Position numbers and translations under genes: made by a program. A model generated the notes under the pieces. That model was not told the DNA's origin, did no database searches, and saw only the letters and a program-made list of their open reading frames with translations. Source: Streptomyces sp. NBC_00461 (GTDB taxonomy: Bacteria; Actinomycetota; Actinomycetes; Streptomycetales; Streptomycetaceae). From it: a stretch of 64,000 nt of DNA. The stretch covers positions 1,116,001 through 1,180,000 of the forward strand of contig NZ_CP107902.1 in assembly GCF_036013935.1 (NCBI RefSeq). The letters are read 5' to 3'. Positions 1 to 7,753 of this stretch are shown here, piece by piece. The first letter of the stretch is position 1. Every line of letters begins with the position of its first letter.

Positions 1-141
1 GCGAAGACCCTGGACTGGGCGCGCACCCTCGTCCTGCTCGGCGCCGACGACGTCACGACCGAACTGCTCGCCGACACCCTTCCGGTACTTCTCAAGAACG
101 AGAGCGACATCGCTCTCGCCCTGAAGGAGTTCGGCGAGTGA
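1..141 (+). CDS. MoxR-type AAA ATPase, C-terminal end (partial)
   Basis: The gene enters from the left edge; only the last 46 residues are here, ending EFGE and TGA. The visible part is a small helical tail (motif KTLDWARTLVLLG) that resembles the lid end of MoxR/CoxD ATPases. MoxR ATPases normally sit directly upstream of a VWA (CoxE-like) partner and help mature metalloenzymes. The remains of such a partner lie about 300 bases downstream, which supports the call. The family cannot be proven from this stub alone. Confidence 0.55.
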   Translation, partial: AKTLDWARTLVLLGADDVTTELLADTLPVLLKNESDIALALKEFGE

Positions 142-158
142 CACCCCGCCCCACGGGG

Positions 159-450
159 TCAGTCCCCGTCGAGGAAGCGGAGTACGGAGTCGACGCATCC
201 GATGTCACGCGGAATCGCGAAGTGGTCGACACCCTTCAGGACGACCCGCGAGCAGCGTGGTAGCGCTGCGGCGACCTGCTCGGCCGGGCCGCCGCGGTCG
301 GCGCCACCCTCCACGACCAGGCAGCGAGTGGTGATCGCCGCGAGATCGGCCGTTCCGGCGCGTGGCTGACTCGACCGGGCGAACGCGGCGACCGAGGCCC
401 GGTCGTTGCCCGCCACGTCGACGAGACGGCGGATCAGGCGCGGCACGCCG
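159..450 (-). pseudogene. alpha/beta hydrolase, C-terminal remnant
   Basis: Read on the minus strand, the last ~95 codons give the typical end of an alpha/beta hydrolase: a DLAAITTRCLVVEGGADRGG segment (strand before the acid residue) and VDHFAIPRD, where the His would be catalytic, ending in FLDGD. The N-terminal two thirds, including the nucleophile elbow, are absent. Reading further upstream on this strand runs into the antisense of the CoxE-like fragment. The gene is therefore cut off near 430-460. The boundary is approximate and the fragment is probably non-functional. Confidence 0.5.
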
Positions 451-848
451 ACGGCCTCGACGAGGTGACCGACCTGATCGAGCGGTCCGCGAACGTGCTG
501 GAGGTGGCGAGCGAGATCAACCGGCTCGGGCTCGGCGTCTGGCTGGACGGCCGCTCGGACTACGGCAACGCCATCGAGACCTTCAGCCGGGATCACGCCG
601 GTGAGCTGCGCGCCCGCACCACGGTCCTGGTCCTGGGCGACGCCCGCTCCAACTACCACGCACCGCGCGCCGACGCGCTCGGCAGGATCGCCGGCCGCTG
701 CGGGCACCTGTTCTGGCTCAACCCCGAGCCACGGGCCGCCTGGGACAGCGGCGACTCCGTGATCGGTCGGTACGCCGGGTACTGCGACGAGGTGGTGGAG
801 TGCCGCAGCCTGCGGCAGCTGCGCGCCTTCGTCGAGCGCCTCGCCTGA
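451..848 (+). pseudogene. VWA (CoxE-like) protein, C-terminal remnant
   Basis: From about DEVTDLIERS onward the reading frame carries the hallmark end of CoxE-type VWA proteins: GRSDYGNAIETF, TTVLVLGDARSNY, then HLFWLNPEPRAAWDSGDS and RQLRAFVERLA. These form the second half of the VWA fold. The first half, with the DxSxS metal site, is missing; at the junction the frame runs into antisense hydrolase sequence. A GTG at 465 could start a 127-residue product, but no clear ribosome site precedes it. Normal VWA partners of MoxR are about 350-450 residues, so this is a truncated gene. Confidence 0.6.
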
Positions 849-894
849 GCCACCCCATGCCGTCCACACCACAGACCGAAGAGAGGTGACCCGC

Positions 895-996
895 ATGGCA
901 GATGACGTGCTGGGCCTGCTCCGGCCGGCGTACCCCGCCAGCAAGGCCTTCCTGCCGAACGGGCACCGTAACCCCACAGGAGCAGTGCAGTCATGA
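895..996 (+). CDS. small 33-residue ORF, unknown
   Basis: The ATG at 895 has a good ribosome site (GAGAGG at 881) and the TGA overlaps the next start as ATGA, so it is translationally coupled to the FAS1-like dehydratase gene. The product is 33 residues (begins MADDVLGLLRPAYPASKAF) with no recognised domain. It may be a leader peptide, a small subunit, or the start of a gene lost in the rearrangement just upstream. I do not recognise it. Confidence 0.4.
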   Translation: MADDVLGLLRPAYPASKAFLPNGHRNPTGAVQS

Positions 997-1538
997 CGGA
1001 CACCACGAAACCAGCGCAGGCCGCGGTGAGTCACATCTCCGGCGAGATGCTGGCGGCCGTCGGCCGCACCCTGTCCCGCCGCGTCTCCTTCCCCGTCTCC
1101 GAGTCGGACATCCGCCGCTGGGCGCTGGCCGTCTACTACCCCGACGCCCCGCCCGAGCGCTTCATCGAGGCGGAGACCGCCGCGAAGCCGCGCCACGGCG
1201 GGATCACCGCACCGGAGGACTTCAACCCCTTCGCCTGGCTGGCGGCGCTGCAGAGCGCGGCTCCGTCCGGCGGGAAGGAGAACGATCCCGGCTCCCTCGA
1301 GCGCATGCTCGGTATCACTCCGCCGCCGTTGGAGTTCCAGCTGAACGGGGGCCTGGAGGCCGACTACGGCGTGCCGATGCGGCCGGGTGACGTGATCACC
1401 TCGGAGAACCGGCTGATGTCGTACGCCGAGCGCCCCGGCCGGCTCGGTCTGATGCTGTTCACCGTCACCGAGGACACCTGGACGAACCAGGACGGCAAGC
1501 TCGTCAAGCGCAGCCGTACGACTCTCATCCGCTACTGA
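993..1538 (+). CDS. FAS1-like dehydratase / MaoC N-terminal hot-dog protein
   Basis: The 181-residue protein begins with a helical segment and the pattern SESDIRRWALAVYYPDAPPE, typical of the non-catalytic N-terminal hot-dog half of split MaoC-type enoyl-CoA hydratases. It is followed 15 bases later by the partner hot-dog gene. In steroid side-chain degradation the ChsH1-ChsH2 pair is built this way, one hot-dog lacking and one having the catalytic Asp/His. The inferred role is hydration of an alpha,beta-unsaturated acyl-CoA as a heteromer with the next gene. It is translationally coupled to the 33-residue ORF by a 4-nt overlap. Confidence 0.75.
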   Translation: MTDTTKPAQAAVSHISGEMLAAVGRTLSRRVSFPVSESDIRRWALAVYYPDAPPERFIEAETAAKPRHGGITAPEDFNPFAWLAALQSAAPSGGKENDPGSLERMLGITPPPLEFQLNGGLEADYGVPMRPGDVITSENRLMSYAERPGRLGLMLFTVTEDTWTNQDGKLVKRSRTTLIRY

Positions 1539-1553
1539 CCGCGTCGAGGAATC

Positions 1554-1967
1554 ATGACCACCATACTCAGTCCGGCCGTCGGCGACAGTCTGCCGGAGTT
1601 CACCCGCACGACCGATTTCGCCCACTGGAACCGTTACGCGGCCGTGAACGACGAGTTCGTCCCGATCCACATGGACGAGGAGGCCGGGCGGGCCGCCGGC
1701 TACTCGGGGGCCTTCGGGATGGGCAATCTGCAGTGGGCCTACCTGCACAACCTGGTGCGCGACTGGCTCGGCGGCGCCGGCCGAATCGTGTCGCTGCGCT
1801 GCCGGTTCCGGGCCGTCAACACACGCGGCATGACCGTCTGCGCACGCGGCAGGGTCACCGCGGTGCGCGTCGAGGACGGCGTGCGCCTGGTCGACCTCGA
1901 CGTGTGGACCGAGGACCAGGACGGCAACCAGATCGCTCCCGGGAAGGCCGTCGTCGAGCTCGAGTGA
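1554..1967 (+). CDS. MaoC-family enoyl-CoA hydratase, catalytic subunit
   Basis: The 137-residue single hot-dog protein carries the hydratase-2 signature YAAVNDEFVPIHMDEEAG, where the Asp and His of ND...PIHMD are the expected catalytic pair. The start ATG at 1554 lies 15 bases after the preceding dehydratase gene, so the two are co-transcribed and probably form one enzyme. The expected reaction is syn addition of water across the trans-2 double bond of an acyl-CoA. The gene ends at a strong inverted repeat shared with the convergent acyl-CoA dehydrogenase gene. Confidence 0.8.
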   Translation: MTTILSPAVGDSLPEFTRTTDFAHWNRYAAVNDEFVPIHMDEEAGRAAGYSGAFGMGNLQWAYLHNLVRDWLGGAGRIVSLRCRFRAVNTRGMTVCARGRVTAVRVEDGVRLVDLDVWTEDQDGNQIAPGKAVVELE

Positions 1968-1971
1968 CGTC

Positions 1972-2022
1972 GTCACATGGCGGGCCCGTCCCCGGTGACC
2001 GGGGACGGGCCCGCCATGTGAC
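1972..2022. terminator. bidirectional terminator hairpin
   Basis: This is a perfect inverted repeat with 24-bp arms and a 3-nt loop (TGA). It sits between the MaoC stop (1967) and the stop of the convergent dehydrogenase (2036). There is no T-tract, as is common for Streptomyces terminators. Confidence 0.85.
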
Positions 2023-2035
2023 GCTCCCGGCCCGG

Positions 2036-4183
2036 TCAGCGCACCAGTGGGTCGCGGGGCAGGCCGAGTATGCGTTCGGCGATGACGTTGCGGGTGATCT
2101 CCGAGGTGCCGCCGGCGATCGTCAGGCACCGGTCGAACAGGTACTCCACGGCGATCTCCGGTTCGTCCCCGGTGACGGCGGCCGTGCCGCACAGCCGCAG
2201 CGCCAGCTCGCTCACGCGCTGGGCGTGCTCGGCCGACAGCAGCTTGGTCACGTTGCCTTCCGCGCCCGGCCCCGCCCCGGTGACGGCACGCGTCGCCTGC
2301 CGCAGGTTGATCACCCGCATCGCCTGCTCCTCGACGATGAGCCGGGCGATCGCCCGCCGGCTTTCGGCATCGAGCGCGCCGTGCCGCAGCGCGAGGTCGG
2401 TCAGTTCGAAGGCCGACAGGCGCTCGGGCGACCCGCCGCCGATCGTCACCCGCTCGTTGCCGAGAGTCGCCCGGGCGACCTTCCAGCCGCCGCCCGGCTC
2501 ACCGACGATGTCGGCGTCGGGGACGAACACGTCGTCGAAGAAGACCTCGTTGAACAGCGCGTCCCCGGTGATCTCGCGCAGCGGCCGGATCTCGACGCCG
2601 GGCGCGGTGAGGTCGACGACCATCGCCGTGATACCCCGGTGCTTGGGCGCCTTTGAGTCGGTCCGTACCGTCGCGAGGCCCCGGTTGCAGTCCTGCGCGC
2701 CGCTGGTCCACACCTTCTGGCCGGTCACCCGCCAGCCGCCCTCGACGCGTTCGGCGCGGGTTCGCACGGCGGCCGCGTCGGAGCCGGCGTCCGGTTCGCT
2801 GAACAGCTGGCACCACCGCAGTTCGCCGAGCAGGCTCGGGGTGATCCACCGCTCGATCTGTTCCTGGTCCGCGGTCTGGGTGAGCGTCAGCAGCACCCAT
2901 CCGCCGATGCCCAGCGAGGGCATCTCGATCCCGGCCAGCTCCTCCTCCAGGACGAGCTGCTCGATCGCGCCCGCCCCGCGTCCGAACGGCTCGGCCCAGT
3001 GCGGCACCAGGTATCCCGAGGACACGAGCAGCGCCCGGCGTTCTTCCTCCGGAGCGGCGCGGTACCGGTCGAGGAAGGCAAGGGCCTCGGCACGATAGGC
3101 GTCGGCCTCCTCGGGCAGTTCGACCGCGAACTGCCGCCGTACGCCGGCGTGGGTGGCTTCGTAGACGTCGTCCTCGGCCGAGCCCAGGGCGGCCACCACG
3201 GCCCGGAGCGCCGCCGCGCGCCTGAGGTGGAGGTGGGCGTCGTGCTCCCAGGTGAAGCCGATGCCGCCGAAGATCTGGACGGCCTTGTGCGCGCACTCCT
3301 GGTAGCTGCGCAGGGCCAGGCCGGCCGCCGCCGCGGCCGCCAGCTCCGCTTCGGCCGGGGCGGCCGCTCCTCGGGCCGCGTCCCAGGCGAGCGCGGTGGC
3401 CAGCTCGACGGCGACCAGCATGTCGGCCAGGTGGTGTTTGACGGCCTGGAAGCTGCCGATGGTCCGGCCGAACTGCTCTCGTACCCGGGCGTATTCCAGC
3501 GCGAGGTCCAGGCAGCCCCGCGCCCCGCCGGCGGCCTCGGCGGCGGCCAGCGTCCGGAACACCGCGGCCGCCGGGCCGAGGGCGCCGGCGAGGACATGGC
3601 CGTCGGCCGGGACCAGCCCGGTGACGGAGACCTTGGCGAGCCCCAGCGACGGATCCAGGCCCTTCACCGGGACCACGTCGACCGCCGCGTCGGTGGTGGG
3701 GGCCATCAGCAGGTCGTCGCCGGCCGCGAGGAGCAGCACGTCGGCCCATCGCCCGGCGAGCACCGTCAGCTCGCCGCTGTACGCGCCGTCGTCGTCGCGG
3801 GTCAGTCCGGCTGTGAGCCCGAGTCCGGCGACGGCCGAGCCGTTGCCCAGCCGGGTGACGAACTCGTGCAGCGAGTCGCCCCCGGTCGCGGACAGGACTG
3901 CGGAGGCGGTGGCGGTGGCCAGCAGCGGGCCGGGCGTGATCGCGTGACCCAGTTCGTCGACGACGACGGCGAGTTCGGGAAGGCCGAAGCCGGAGCCGCC
4001 CGCCTGCTCCGGCAGGTGAAGGCTCAGCCAGCCCAGGTCGCCGATCCGCTTCCACGTCTCGGGTACGGCGGGAGCGTCCGCGTCCAGCGCGGCGCGCGCG
4101 CCGCTCCTGACCCGCTGATCGGCGGCGAAGGAGCGGACGACGGCCGCGAGCGCCTGGTGTTCCTCGGTGATGGCAAGCCCCAT
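2036..4183 (-). CDS. fused two-domain acyl-CoA dehydrogenase
   Basis: The 715-residue protein holds two complete acyl-CoA dehydrogenase modules. Residues ~1-350 end with the motif GGIGFTWEHDAHLHLRR; residues ~370-715 carry QLFSEPDAGSDAAAVRTRAE and the FAD/catalytic-region end AGGTSEITRNVIAERILGLP. Ordinary family members are 370-400 residues. In actinobacterial sterol catabolism two half-active dehydrogenases (ChsE1/ChsE2) form a heterotetramer; a fusion would give the same arrangement in one chain. Start chosen at ATG 4183, which has GAGGAG 7 nt upstream, rather than an upstream in-frame ATG at 4219. A regulon-like operator lies at 4235-4254. The gene is convergent with the MaoC pair. Confidence 0.9.
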   Translation of the reverse strand: MGLAITEEHQALAAVVRSFAADQRVRSGARAALDADAPAVPETWKRIGDLGWLSLHLPEQAGGSGFGLPELAVVVDELGHAITPGPLLATATASAVLSATGGDSLHEFVTRLGNGSAVAGLGLTAGLTRDDDGAYSGELTVLAGRWADVLLLAAGDDLLMAPTTDAAVDVVPVKGLDPSLGLAKVSVTGLVPADGHVLAGALGPAAAVFRTLAAAEAAGGARGCLDLALEYARVREQFGRTIGSFQAVKHHLADMLVAVELATALAWDAARGAAAPAEAELAAAAAAGLALRSYQECAHKAVQIFGGIGFTWEHDAHLHLRRAAALRAVVAALGSAEDDVYEATHAGVRRQFAVELPEEADAYRAEALAFLDRYRAAPEEERRALLVSSGYLVPHWAEPFGRGAGAIEQLVLEEELAGIEMPSLGIGGWVLLTLTQTADQEQIERWITPSLLGELRWCQLFSEPDAGSDAAAVRTRAERVEGGWRVTGQKVWTSGAQDCNRGLATVRTDSKAPKHRGITAMVVDLTAPGVEIRPLREITGDALFNEVFFDDVFVPDADIVGEPGGGWKVARATLGNERVTIGGGSPERLSAFELTDLALRHGALDAESRRAIARLIVEEQAMRVINLRQATRAVTGAGPGAEGNVTKLLSAEHAQRVSELALRLCGTAAVTGDEPEIAVEYLFDRCLTIAGGTSEITRNVIAERILGLPRDPLVR

Positions 4184-4234
4184 CGGGCGACTCCTCGATG
4201 CTGGGACCGGCCGACCCACCGTCGGCCACTCCTT

Positions 4235-4254
4235 ATACCGTATGACTTACAGTA
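4235..4254 (-). promoter_or_regulatory. putative TetR operator, site 1
   Basis: ATACCGTATGACTTACAGTA, 52 bases upstream of the dehydrogenase start. It is the best match to a motif found again at 7231, 9959, 15761, 15878 and 24095 (14-16 of 20 bases) and as a half-site at 12015. AT-rich sequence of this kind is rare in the surrounding G/C-rich DNA. Confidence 0.6.
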
Positions 4255-4283
4255 GGGAATTTCGAGGTGACCGTTCAGCCGAT

Positions 4284-5456
4284 TCAGACCTCGATGAGGA
4301 CCGCGCCGCCCTGGCCGCCACCGGCGCACATGGTCGCGAGCCCGAGACCGCCGCCGCGCCGCCGCAGCTCGTGCACGAGCGTGACGACCATGCGGGCACC
4401 GGACGCGGCCACCGGGTGGCCGAGGCTGCACCCGCTGCCGCTGAAGTTCACCCGCTCCTCGTCCAGCCCGAACTCCTTGCAGGCGGCGATCGGGACGGCG
4501 GCGAACGCCTCGTTGATCTCCCACAGCGTCACATCGGCGTACGTCAGTCCGGCTCGCCGCAGCACCTTGTCGGCCGCGCGCAGCGCCCCGAAGCCCATCA
4601 GCGCCGGGTCGACCCCGGCCGCGCCCCAGGCGAGGATCTTCGCCAGTGGCGTGAGCCCCTCGTCAAAGGCCACTTCCGCGCCGGTCACGGCCACCGCGGC
4701 GGCGGCGTCGTTGATGCCGCTGGAGTTGCCCGCGGTGATGGAGAAGCCCGGGATCTCGGGGTGCAGCACCTTCAGCGAGGCCAGCCTCGCCAACGAGGTG
4801 TCGCGCCGGGGGTGCTCGTCCACGGCGAACTCGACCGGGGCGCCGCCCGGGCCGTCCAACTTGAGCGGCACGATCTCGTCGGCGAACTTGCCGGCGTCGA
4901 TCGCCGCGACCGCGCGCTGGTGCGACCGGCAGGCCCAGGCGTCCTGTTCCTCGCGGGTGATGCCGACGGCCTTGGCGGTGTTCCAGCCGACCGAGATCGA
5001 CATGTCAAAGTTGGGCGCCTCGGGCGAGTTCGGGTGCGACGCGGGATACCAGTCGGCGTACTCGTCGGCCGTGCCGGCGACCCGCTGCCTGAGCCGCGGC
5101 GCCATCGAGGTCGCCTGCACACCACCGGCCACGAGCGCCGACTCCATGCCGGACTGCACCGACGCGGCCGCCAGGCCGATGGAGGTGAGACTGCCGGCGC
5201 AGTGCCGGTTGAGCGCGACGCCGGGCACGTCCAGCATGCCGTTCACGACGGCGGCGTAGCGCGCCAGGTCACCGCCTCCGTACTGACTCTCCGCGAGCAG
5301 GATGTCGTCGAACCGCTGGGGTTCGAGCCCCGATCGGCGCACCGTCTCCTCGACGATCGCCGAGGCGAGGGTCTCGCCGTCGGTGTTGGCGAGAGTGCCC
5401 TTGCGGGCGGTGCCGATGGCAGTGCGTACTGCGCTGACGATGACTGGAGCGGACAC
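4284..5456 (-). CDS. acetyl-CoA acetyltransferase (thiolase)
   Basis: The 390-residue thiolase has the N-terminal SAVRTAIGTARKGTLAN, the nucleophile region ALNRHCAGSLTSIGLAA (active Cys), the His motif NEAFAAVP, GHPVAASGARM and the second Cys in MCAGGGQGG. All catalytic residues are present, so it should cleave or form a beta-ketoacyl-CoA. The GTG at 5456 is preceded by AGAGAGG; longer in-frame extensions upstream lack homology. It is transcribed away from the SDR at 5645 through a shared control region with a 19-bp palindrome. Confidence 0.9.
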   Translation of the reverse strand: MSAPVIVSAVRTAIGTARKGTLANTDGETLASAIVEETVRRSGLEPQRFDDILLAESQYGGGDLARYAAVVNGMLDVPGVALNRHCAGSLTSIGLAAASVQSGMESALVAGGVQATSMAPRLRQRVAGTADEYADWYPASHPNSPEAPNFDMSISVGWNTAKAVGITREEQDAWACRSHQRAVAAIDAGKFADEIVPLKLDGPGGAPVEFAVDEHPRRDTSLARLASLKVLHPEIPGFSITAGNSSGINDAAAAVAVTGAEVAFDEGLTPLAKILAWGAAGVDPALMGFGALRAADKVLRRAGLTYADVTLWEINEAFAAVPIAACKEFGLDEERVNFSGSGCSLGHPVAASGARMVVTLVHELRRRGGGLGLATMCAGGGQGGAVLIEV

Positions 5457-5524
5457 GTGCACCTCTCTGGGGTGATGGCCTCGGGTCCGCGGCGCCCTGA
5501 TGGCCGACGCGAAACAGTAGTCAA

Positions 5525-5543
5525 TACTGTTGCTGCAACAGTA
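5525..5543. promoter_or_regulatory. palindromic operator between thiolase and SDR
   Basis: TACTGTTGCTGCAACAGTA is a 19-bp palindrome with one central unpaired base. It lies 69 bases from the thiolase start and about 100 bases from the SDR start, so one repressor could control both. Its sequence differs from the ATACCGTATG motif, so a second regulator may act here. Confidence 0.6.
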
Positions 5544-5644
5544 CAGTACTTCCGGTGAATCGAACCCTGCTGTTTCCAGTCGGGGCATCGACCCGCCGCC
5601 GCCCGACGGAACGCCGCCGGGGCGCGTCTTCCCCAGGAGGAATC

Positions 5645-6412
5645 GTGGATCTTTCCGGATCGTCCGCACTCGTGACCGGCGGCGCCGGCGGCTTCGGCGA
5701 GGCGACCACCCGCCGCCTGGTGGAGGCCGGCGTGAAGGTGGTGGTGGCCGACCGCGCCGAGGACAAGGGCAAGGCCCTGGCCGCCGAACTCGGCGACGCC
5801 GTGGTCTTCGTGCCCACCGACGTCACCAAGGACGAGTCGGTGGACCAGGCGGTCGCCGCCGCGACCGAGCTGGGGCCGCTGCGCACGGCCGTCATCGTCC
5901 ACGGCGGTCCGGCGGCCGGGCGCCGGATGGTCGGCCGGGACGGCATCCCGTACTCGGCCGACATCTTCGCCCGGACGATGGACATCTTCCTCACCGGCAC
6001 CTACCGCGTGATGAGCAAGGCCGCCGCGGCGATGACCCACAACGAACCGCTCGACTCCGGCCAGCGCGGCGTCGTCGTCTCCACCGCGAGCATCGCCGGC
6101 TTCGAGGGCCTGGCGGGGCAGAGCGACTACTCCGCGGCCAAGGGTGGCGTCATCGGGCTCACCCTCACCGCGGCACGGGACCTCGTCCCCGCGGGGGTGC
6201 GCGTCATGTGCATCGCCCCCGGCACTTTCTTCACGCCCGCCTACGGCATGACCGAAGAGGAGGCACAGGCCAAATGGGGGCCGGGGGTGCCCAACCCCAA
6301 GCGCATGGGACACGCCGACGAATACGCCCGGCTCGCCGTGCACATCGCCGAGAACGACTATCTCAACGGCACCGTGATCCGCATCGACGGCGCGCTGCGG
6401 TTCAACCTCTGA
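5645..6412 (+). CDS. SDR oxidoreductase, 3-hydroxyacyl-CoA dehydrogenase type II-like
   Basis: The 255-residue Rossmann protein has the cofactor motif TGGAGGFGEA near residue 12, a D at the end of beta 2 that favours NAD(H) (VVVADRAED), the STASIAGFEG serine region and the YSAAK catalytic motif. The overall pattern matches HSD17B10-type 3-hydroxyacyl-CoA dehydrogenases of about 255 residues. The GTG start at 5645 has a clear AGGAGG. With the divergent thiolase it would complete a beta-oxidation round. The stop codon lies in the first copy of a 20-bp tandem duplication. Confidence 0.85.
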   Translation: MDLSGSSALVTGGAGGFGEATTRRLVEAGVKVVVADRAEDKGKALAAELGDAVVFVPTDVTKDESVDQAVAAATELGPLRTAVIVHGGPAAGRRMVGRDGIPYSADIFARTMDIFLTGTYRVMSKAAAAMTHNEPLDSGQRGVVVSTASIAGFEGLAGQSDYSAAKGGVIGLTLTAARDLVPAGVRVMCIAPGTFFTPAYGMTEEEAQAKWGPGVPNPKRMGHADEYARLAVHIAENDYLNGTVIRIDGALRFNL

Positions 6413-6436
6413 CCCAGCGATTCAACCTCTGACCCA
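6401..6436. repeat. tandem duplication over the SDR stop codon
   Basis: The 16-mer TTCAACCTCTGACCCA occurs twice with a 20-bp period. The first copy contains the SDR stop codon and the second lies just after it. It looks like a recent slippage event. Confidence 0.7.
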
Positions 6437-6456
6437 CGCCCGGTCGGCCCGGCGGG

Positions 6457-7164
6457 TCAGGTCTGCTCGCCCTGCTCGGCGAGCGCCACCTCGAAGCCGC
6501 ACAGCAACCGGGCGGCCGAGAAGGCGAAGTCCTCGTCCGTGGTGCCGGCGAGCGGATGCCGGTCGAGCAGACTCGCCAGGACCGGCATCGAGGACCAGTC
6601 GGTCATGCGCTGTTGCCGCTGGTCCAGGGTGGGCGTGTTCGACCGGCGCAGGAGGCGGTCGTGGATGATGTGGCCCCGCGTGTACACCGAGAAGGCGTTG
6701 TACGCCAGCATGGCGGCGTCAGGGGTGAACCCGGCGTCGACGAGCTTGCCGACCATGGCCTCGATCAGCTCCATCGTCCGCCGCGTCGCCTCGGCGCCGT
6801 AGCTGGACGTCCGGGTCAGCAGCAGGTCGGAGAGAACCTCGTCCTCCCGGTGGACGGTGCGCTGCGCGGTGAAATGCTCAAGCATGGCCCGCTGCCAGCT
6901 GTCCTCGGTACGTACCGCGGGCATCCGGGTGAGGAACCGGTCGACCGCGACGTCCGTCATCGCGCCGAGCAGGTCGGACTTCTTTCGGAAGTACCAGTAG
7001 AGGCTGGTCACACCGATGCCCAGATGCTCGGCGAGAGACGGCATGCTCAGTTGGTCCAGGGAGCGCCGACGAGCGACCGCGAAGGCGCCCTCCACTATTT
7101 CGTCGGCACTGATCGACCCGCGCTTGCGACGGTGCCGGGTCGTCTGCCGCTTTTCGTTCGGCAC
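6457..7164 (-). CDS. TetR-family transcriptional regulator
   Basis: The 235-residue protein has an N-terminal HTH (residues ~20-65: ISADEIVEGAFAVARRRS... IGVTSLYWYFRKKSDLLGAM), typical of TetR repressors, and an all-helical ligand domain. The GTG start at 7164 has GTGAGGA upstream. The gene is divergent from the DUF35/Ltp2-like operon. A near-palindromic operator (7231-7250) lies between them and matches sites in front of other catabolic units. The simplest inference is that this is the pathway's own acyl-CoA-responsive repressor and regulates itself. No binding data can be read from the sequence. Confidence 0.85.
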   Translation of the reverse strand: MPNEKRQTTRHRRKRGSISADEIVEGAFAVARRRSLDQLSMPSLAEHLGIGVTSLYWYFRKKSDLLGAMTDVAVDRFLTRMPAVRTEDSWQRAMLEHFTAQRTVHREDEVLSDLLLTRTSSYGAEATRRTMELIEAMVGKLVDAGFTPDAAMLAYNAFSVYTRGHIIHDRLLRRSNTPTLDQRQQRMTDWSSMPVLASLLDRHPLAGTTDEDFAFSAARLLCGFEVALAEQGEQT

Positions 7165-7230
7165 GATTCGATCCTCACCGGGAGTCTGAGCGCGAGGCGC
7201 TCGAGAGGGCGACCAGAGACCTCGACGAGG

Positions 7231-7250
7231 ATACGGCATGGCTTACTGTA
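7231..7250 (+). promoter_or_regulatory. putative TetR operator, site 2
   Basis: ATACGGCATGGCTTACTGTA matches site 1 at 16 of 20 bases. It lies between the TetR gene start (7164) and the DUF35 start (7308), placed to control both. Confidence 0.6.
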
Positions 7251-7307
7251 TGACACGCTAGCAATGCGTTCCCCCTACCGACAGGCCTACCGACAGGGAG
7301 ACCGGGC

Positions 7308-7727
7308 ATGACCGAGTCACCGCCCCTGCTGCCCGCTCCGGACGAGCTGACCAGCTTCTTCTGGGAAGCCGCCCGCCGCCATGAGCTGATGATCCAGCGC
7401 TGCTCGGCCTGCGGCACCTACCAGCATCCGCCCGAGCCGGTGTGCCACTCCTGCCTTTCCTTCGACCTCGGCGGAGCCGAGGTGTCCGGCCGCGGGACCG
7501 TCTACAGCTACACGACGGCGACGCAGGCGTTCCACCCCTCCTTCGCCGACAAGCTCCCGTTGTGCATCGCCGTGGTCGAACTCGACGACCGACCGGGGCT
7601 GAAGCTCCTGACCAACATCGTCGATCTCCCGGCCGACGGCGTGAACGTGGGTGATCCGGTCGAGGTGTGCTTCCGCGCCCTCAGCGACGAGATCGACCTG
7701 CCCGTCTTCCGTCTGGTACGGGCCTGA
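7308..7727 (+). CDS. DUF35 zinc-ribbon/OB-fold acyl-CoA-binding protein
   Basis: The 139-residue protein has a four-Cys zinc ribbon (CSACGTYQHPPEPVCHSC, residues ~35-52) and then an OB fold beginning GRGTVYSYTT. DUF35 proteins pair with thiolase-like lipid-transfer proteins; in steroid degradation the DUF35 domain of ChsH2 binds Ltp2 to form the side-chain aldolase. The partner gene starts 26 bases downstream, which strongly supports the same complex here. The start ATG at 7308 follows GGGAGACC. Confidence 0.85.
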   Translation: MTESPPLLPAPDELTSFFWEAARRHELMIQRCSACGTYQHPPEPVCHSCLSFDLGGAEVSGRGTVYSYTTATQAFHPSFADKLPLCIAVVELDDRPGLKLLTNIVDLPADGVNVGDPVEVCFRALSDEIDLPVFRLVRA

Positions 7728-7753
7728 CCGACAACCACCCCCAAAGGACTCCC

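Noticed and set aside
159..2192. Very long minus-strand open frame of 677 codons
   Set aside because: It is an antisense artefact of high GC over the hydrolase remnant, CoxE remnant and MaoC pair; only its last ~95 codons show homology.
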